Shown: in pieces, positions 3,838 through 5,216 of the stretch | How the letters are laid out: each line of letters starts with the position of its first letter | Position numbering within the stretch: the first letter of the stretch is position 1 | Assembly (NCBI GenBank): GCA_003161205.1 | Contig: PMOU01000238.1 | Location: 1,804 to 7,019, forward strand | Origin: Actinomycetota bacterium | Lineage (GTDB): Bacteria > Actinomycetota > Actinomycetes > Streptosporangiales > Streptosporangiaceae | Direction: 5' to 3' | Length of the DNA stretch: 5,216 nucleotides | The notes under the pieces: generated by a model | Databases searched by the model: none | Told to the model about the DNA's origin: nothing | Seen by the model: the letters and a program-made list of their open reading frames with translations, nothing else | Position numbers and translations under genes: made by a program

Positions 3838-5216
3838 TCAGGGTGGTGCTGGCGGGCCGGCGGCTGAGGTGGTGCCGGGCGGCAGCCGGCGGGTCACGAC
3901 CAGCGTCGCGATACCCATCGCGGCCGCGACGGCGAACGCAACCGCGATGCCCAGGCCTAGGTGGCCGGCGGTGGTGGCGGCGACGGCCGCGCCGCCCGCC
4001 CCGATGCCGATCGCGGTCCCGAGCGTATCGGCCAGGTTCAGCGACGCCGAGGCCTGCCCTTCCTGCCCGGGCGGTGCTTGCCGCAGCATCAGCAGCGACA
4101 GCGGGGCGTAGGCCAGCCCCATGCCCAGCCCCGCGACGGTCCACGCCGCCAGGCCCTCCGCTACCGGCACGCCGGACGGCAGGACCAGGGCCATCCCGGC
4201 GATGCCGACCAGGATGATGACCAGCCCGGTGCGCACCAGGCGGCGGCCTTCCCATACCTCACTGAGCCGGGCCTGCATCCACGCGCCGACCGTCCAGGCC
4301 AGCGTGGCCCCGGTCAGGGCCAGGCCGGCCACCACTGTGCTGTGGTGCCGCACCGTGGTGATCGTCAGGGTCACGTAGGCGTCGGCGCCGAAGAACGCGA
4401 AGGTCAGCATGCCGCGGGTGAGGATGGTGGCCGGCAGCCCGGGACGCGCGACCAGGGTGCCGGCCGGAACCAGGCGGCGCAAGGCCGGCAGGCCGGCCAG
4501 CAGCCCGGCCGCGATGAGGCCGAGCCCGGCCGCGATGGCGCCGGAACTGGCGAAGGTCAGCCCGCCTAGCATGAGCGCCGCGCCGGCGGCCACCCGGATG
4601 GCGTCGCCCAGCCGGTGCTCCTGCGCCGTCACGGCGCCGGGCGGCCCGAGGCGGACCAGAGCCGGCACGGCCAGCGAACCGGCCACCACGACGATCGGCA
4701 GCAGCCCCAGGAACACCCACCGCCACCCGAACAGCCGCGCCACCTCCGCGCTCAGGGCCGGCCCGGCCAGGCCGGGTGCGACCCACGCGGTGGACATGAC
4801 GGCCATCATGCGGGCCCGCAGCGGTCCGGTGAGGCTGCGCCCGATCGAGGCGTAGGCGACGGCCGGCACCGCTCCCGCGCCGACGCCCTGCAGCACCCGG
4901 CCCGCGACCAGGACGCCCATAGAGGGAGCCGAACCCGCCACCGCGAGCCCGCAGGCGAACAGCACCACGCCGGCCACGAACGGGGCCGCGGGCCCCCGCC
5001 GGTCGGCCTCCCGCCCGGCGGCCACGATGCCGACCACGCTGCCGAGCATGAACCCGCTGAACACCCAGCCGTACAGGCGCAGCCCGCCGAGGTCGCGGGC
5101 GACCACCGGCATCACCGTCACCACCGCGAGCGCCTCGGACGCCACGAAGGTGATCGTCAGGACCAGGCCCGCGGTCAGCGCTCGCCGCTGCGGTGCCCAG
5201 AGCCCGGGCACCCGGC
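3838..5216 (-). CDS. MFS transporter, DHA2-like with 14 predicted helices (5' end at window edge)
   Basis: This is a proton-coupled major facilitator, probably a drug or metabolite exporter in the cytoplasmic membrane. From the GTG at 5211-5209 it is 457 residues. The frame remains open to the window end, so the true start may lie a little upstream. Fourteen hydrophobic segments can be counted, as in the EmrB/QacA (DHA2) group. Helix 1 carries E26 and the VVTVMPVVARDLGG block (30-43), equivalent to the LDxTIVNVALP-type motif D1. Motif A between helices 2 and 3 is GREADRRG (66-73). Helix 5 has a motif-C-like APGLAGPALS, and FFGADAYVT in helix 9 contains an intramembrane Asp. The C-terminus ends with a short basic and then Pro/Ala-rich tail. 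No adjacent regulator is visible; a divergent TetR/MarR gene would be expected outside the window. The substrate cannot be predicted. Confidence 0.93.
   Translation of the reverse strand, partial: RVPGLWAPQRRALTAGLVLTITFVASEALAVVTVMPVVARDLGGLRLYGWVFSGFMLGSVVGIVAAGREADRRGPAAPFVAGVVLFACGLAVAGSAPSMGVLVAGRVLQGVGAGAVPAVAYASIGRSLTGPLRARMMAVMSTAWVAPGLAGPALSAEVARLFGWRWVFLGLLPIVVVAGSLAVPALVRLGPPGAVTAQEHRLGDAIRVAAGAALMLGGLTFASSGAIAAGLGLIAAGLLAGLPALRRLVPAGTLVARPGLPATILTRGMLTFAFFGADAYVTLTITTVRHHSTVVAGLALTGATLAWTVGAWMQARLSEVWEGRRLVRTGLVIILVGIAGMALVLPSGVPVAEGLAAWTVAGLGMGLAYAPLSLLMLRQAPPGQEGQASASLNLADTLGTAIGIGAGGAAVAATTAGHLGLGIAVAFAVAAAMGIATLVVTRRLPPGTTSAAGPPAPP

Noticed and set aside
3100..3867. 255-codon plus-strand frame overlapping the permease end, the small gene and the intergenic gap
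   Set aside because: Its start lies inside the permease gene in another frame and its composition is Arg/Pro/Gly-rich without any domain. The minus-strand small gene has better start and motif support.
3843..4569. Plus-strand frames opposite the MFS gene
   Set aside because: They are Arg/Ala/Pro/Gly-rich shadow translations of a clear membrane transporter on the other strand.

Overview
The window is high-GC DNA with strong G/C preference at third codon positions, GTG/TTG starts, AGGAG-type ribosome binding sites, an Rpf-like cell-wall lytic enzyme and a DrrAB-like exporter. Together these point to an actinomycete of the Streptomyces/Streptosporangiales type. The genus cannot be resolved from the sequence alone.

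Layout from left to right. (1) 1-408, plus strand: the 3' end of an AtuA-family (DUF1446) gene, with a proline-rich linker built from an 18-nt repeat and then the conserved C-terminal domain. (2) 409-698: an AT-richer patch followed by a long leader with strong hairpins. (3) 699-1448, plus: a secreted LysM plus Rpf/transglycosylase-like cell-wall hydrolase, starting at TTG. It is closed by a near-perfect 16-bp intrinsic-type hairpin (1512-1551). (4) 1552-1658: a short intergenic stretch with a second long inverted repeat. (5) 1659-3445, plus: a two-gene ABC exporter operon (ATPase and ABC-2 permease) with TGATG translational coupling. A GTGACA-type hexanucleotide repeat at the end of the ATPase gene sits directly before the permease ribosome binding site. 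(6) 3442-3681, minus: a small four-cysteine, probably zinc-binding protein, convergent with the permease and overlapping it by 4 nt. (7) 3682-3837: an intergenic gap with two hairpins; one, GTAAGCG-N7-CGCTTAC, could be a terminator or an operator. (8) 3838-5216, minus: a 14-helix DHA2-type MFS transporter whose 5' end lies at or just beyond the window edge.

The units look transcriptionally separate: terpene/acyl catabolism (AtuA), cell-wall remodelling (LysM/Rpf-like) and two export systems (ABC and MFS). The two exporters on facing strands suggest a small efflux neighbourhood, but neither substrate can be read from the sequence. I see no CRISPR array, insertion sequence, tRNA, rRNA or clear novel multi-gene system. 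The points most worth a second look are the structured leader before the Rpf-like gene, the in-frame SD repeat next to the permease ribosome binding site, the small zinc-ribbon gene, and the long inverted repeats.
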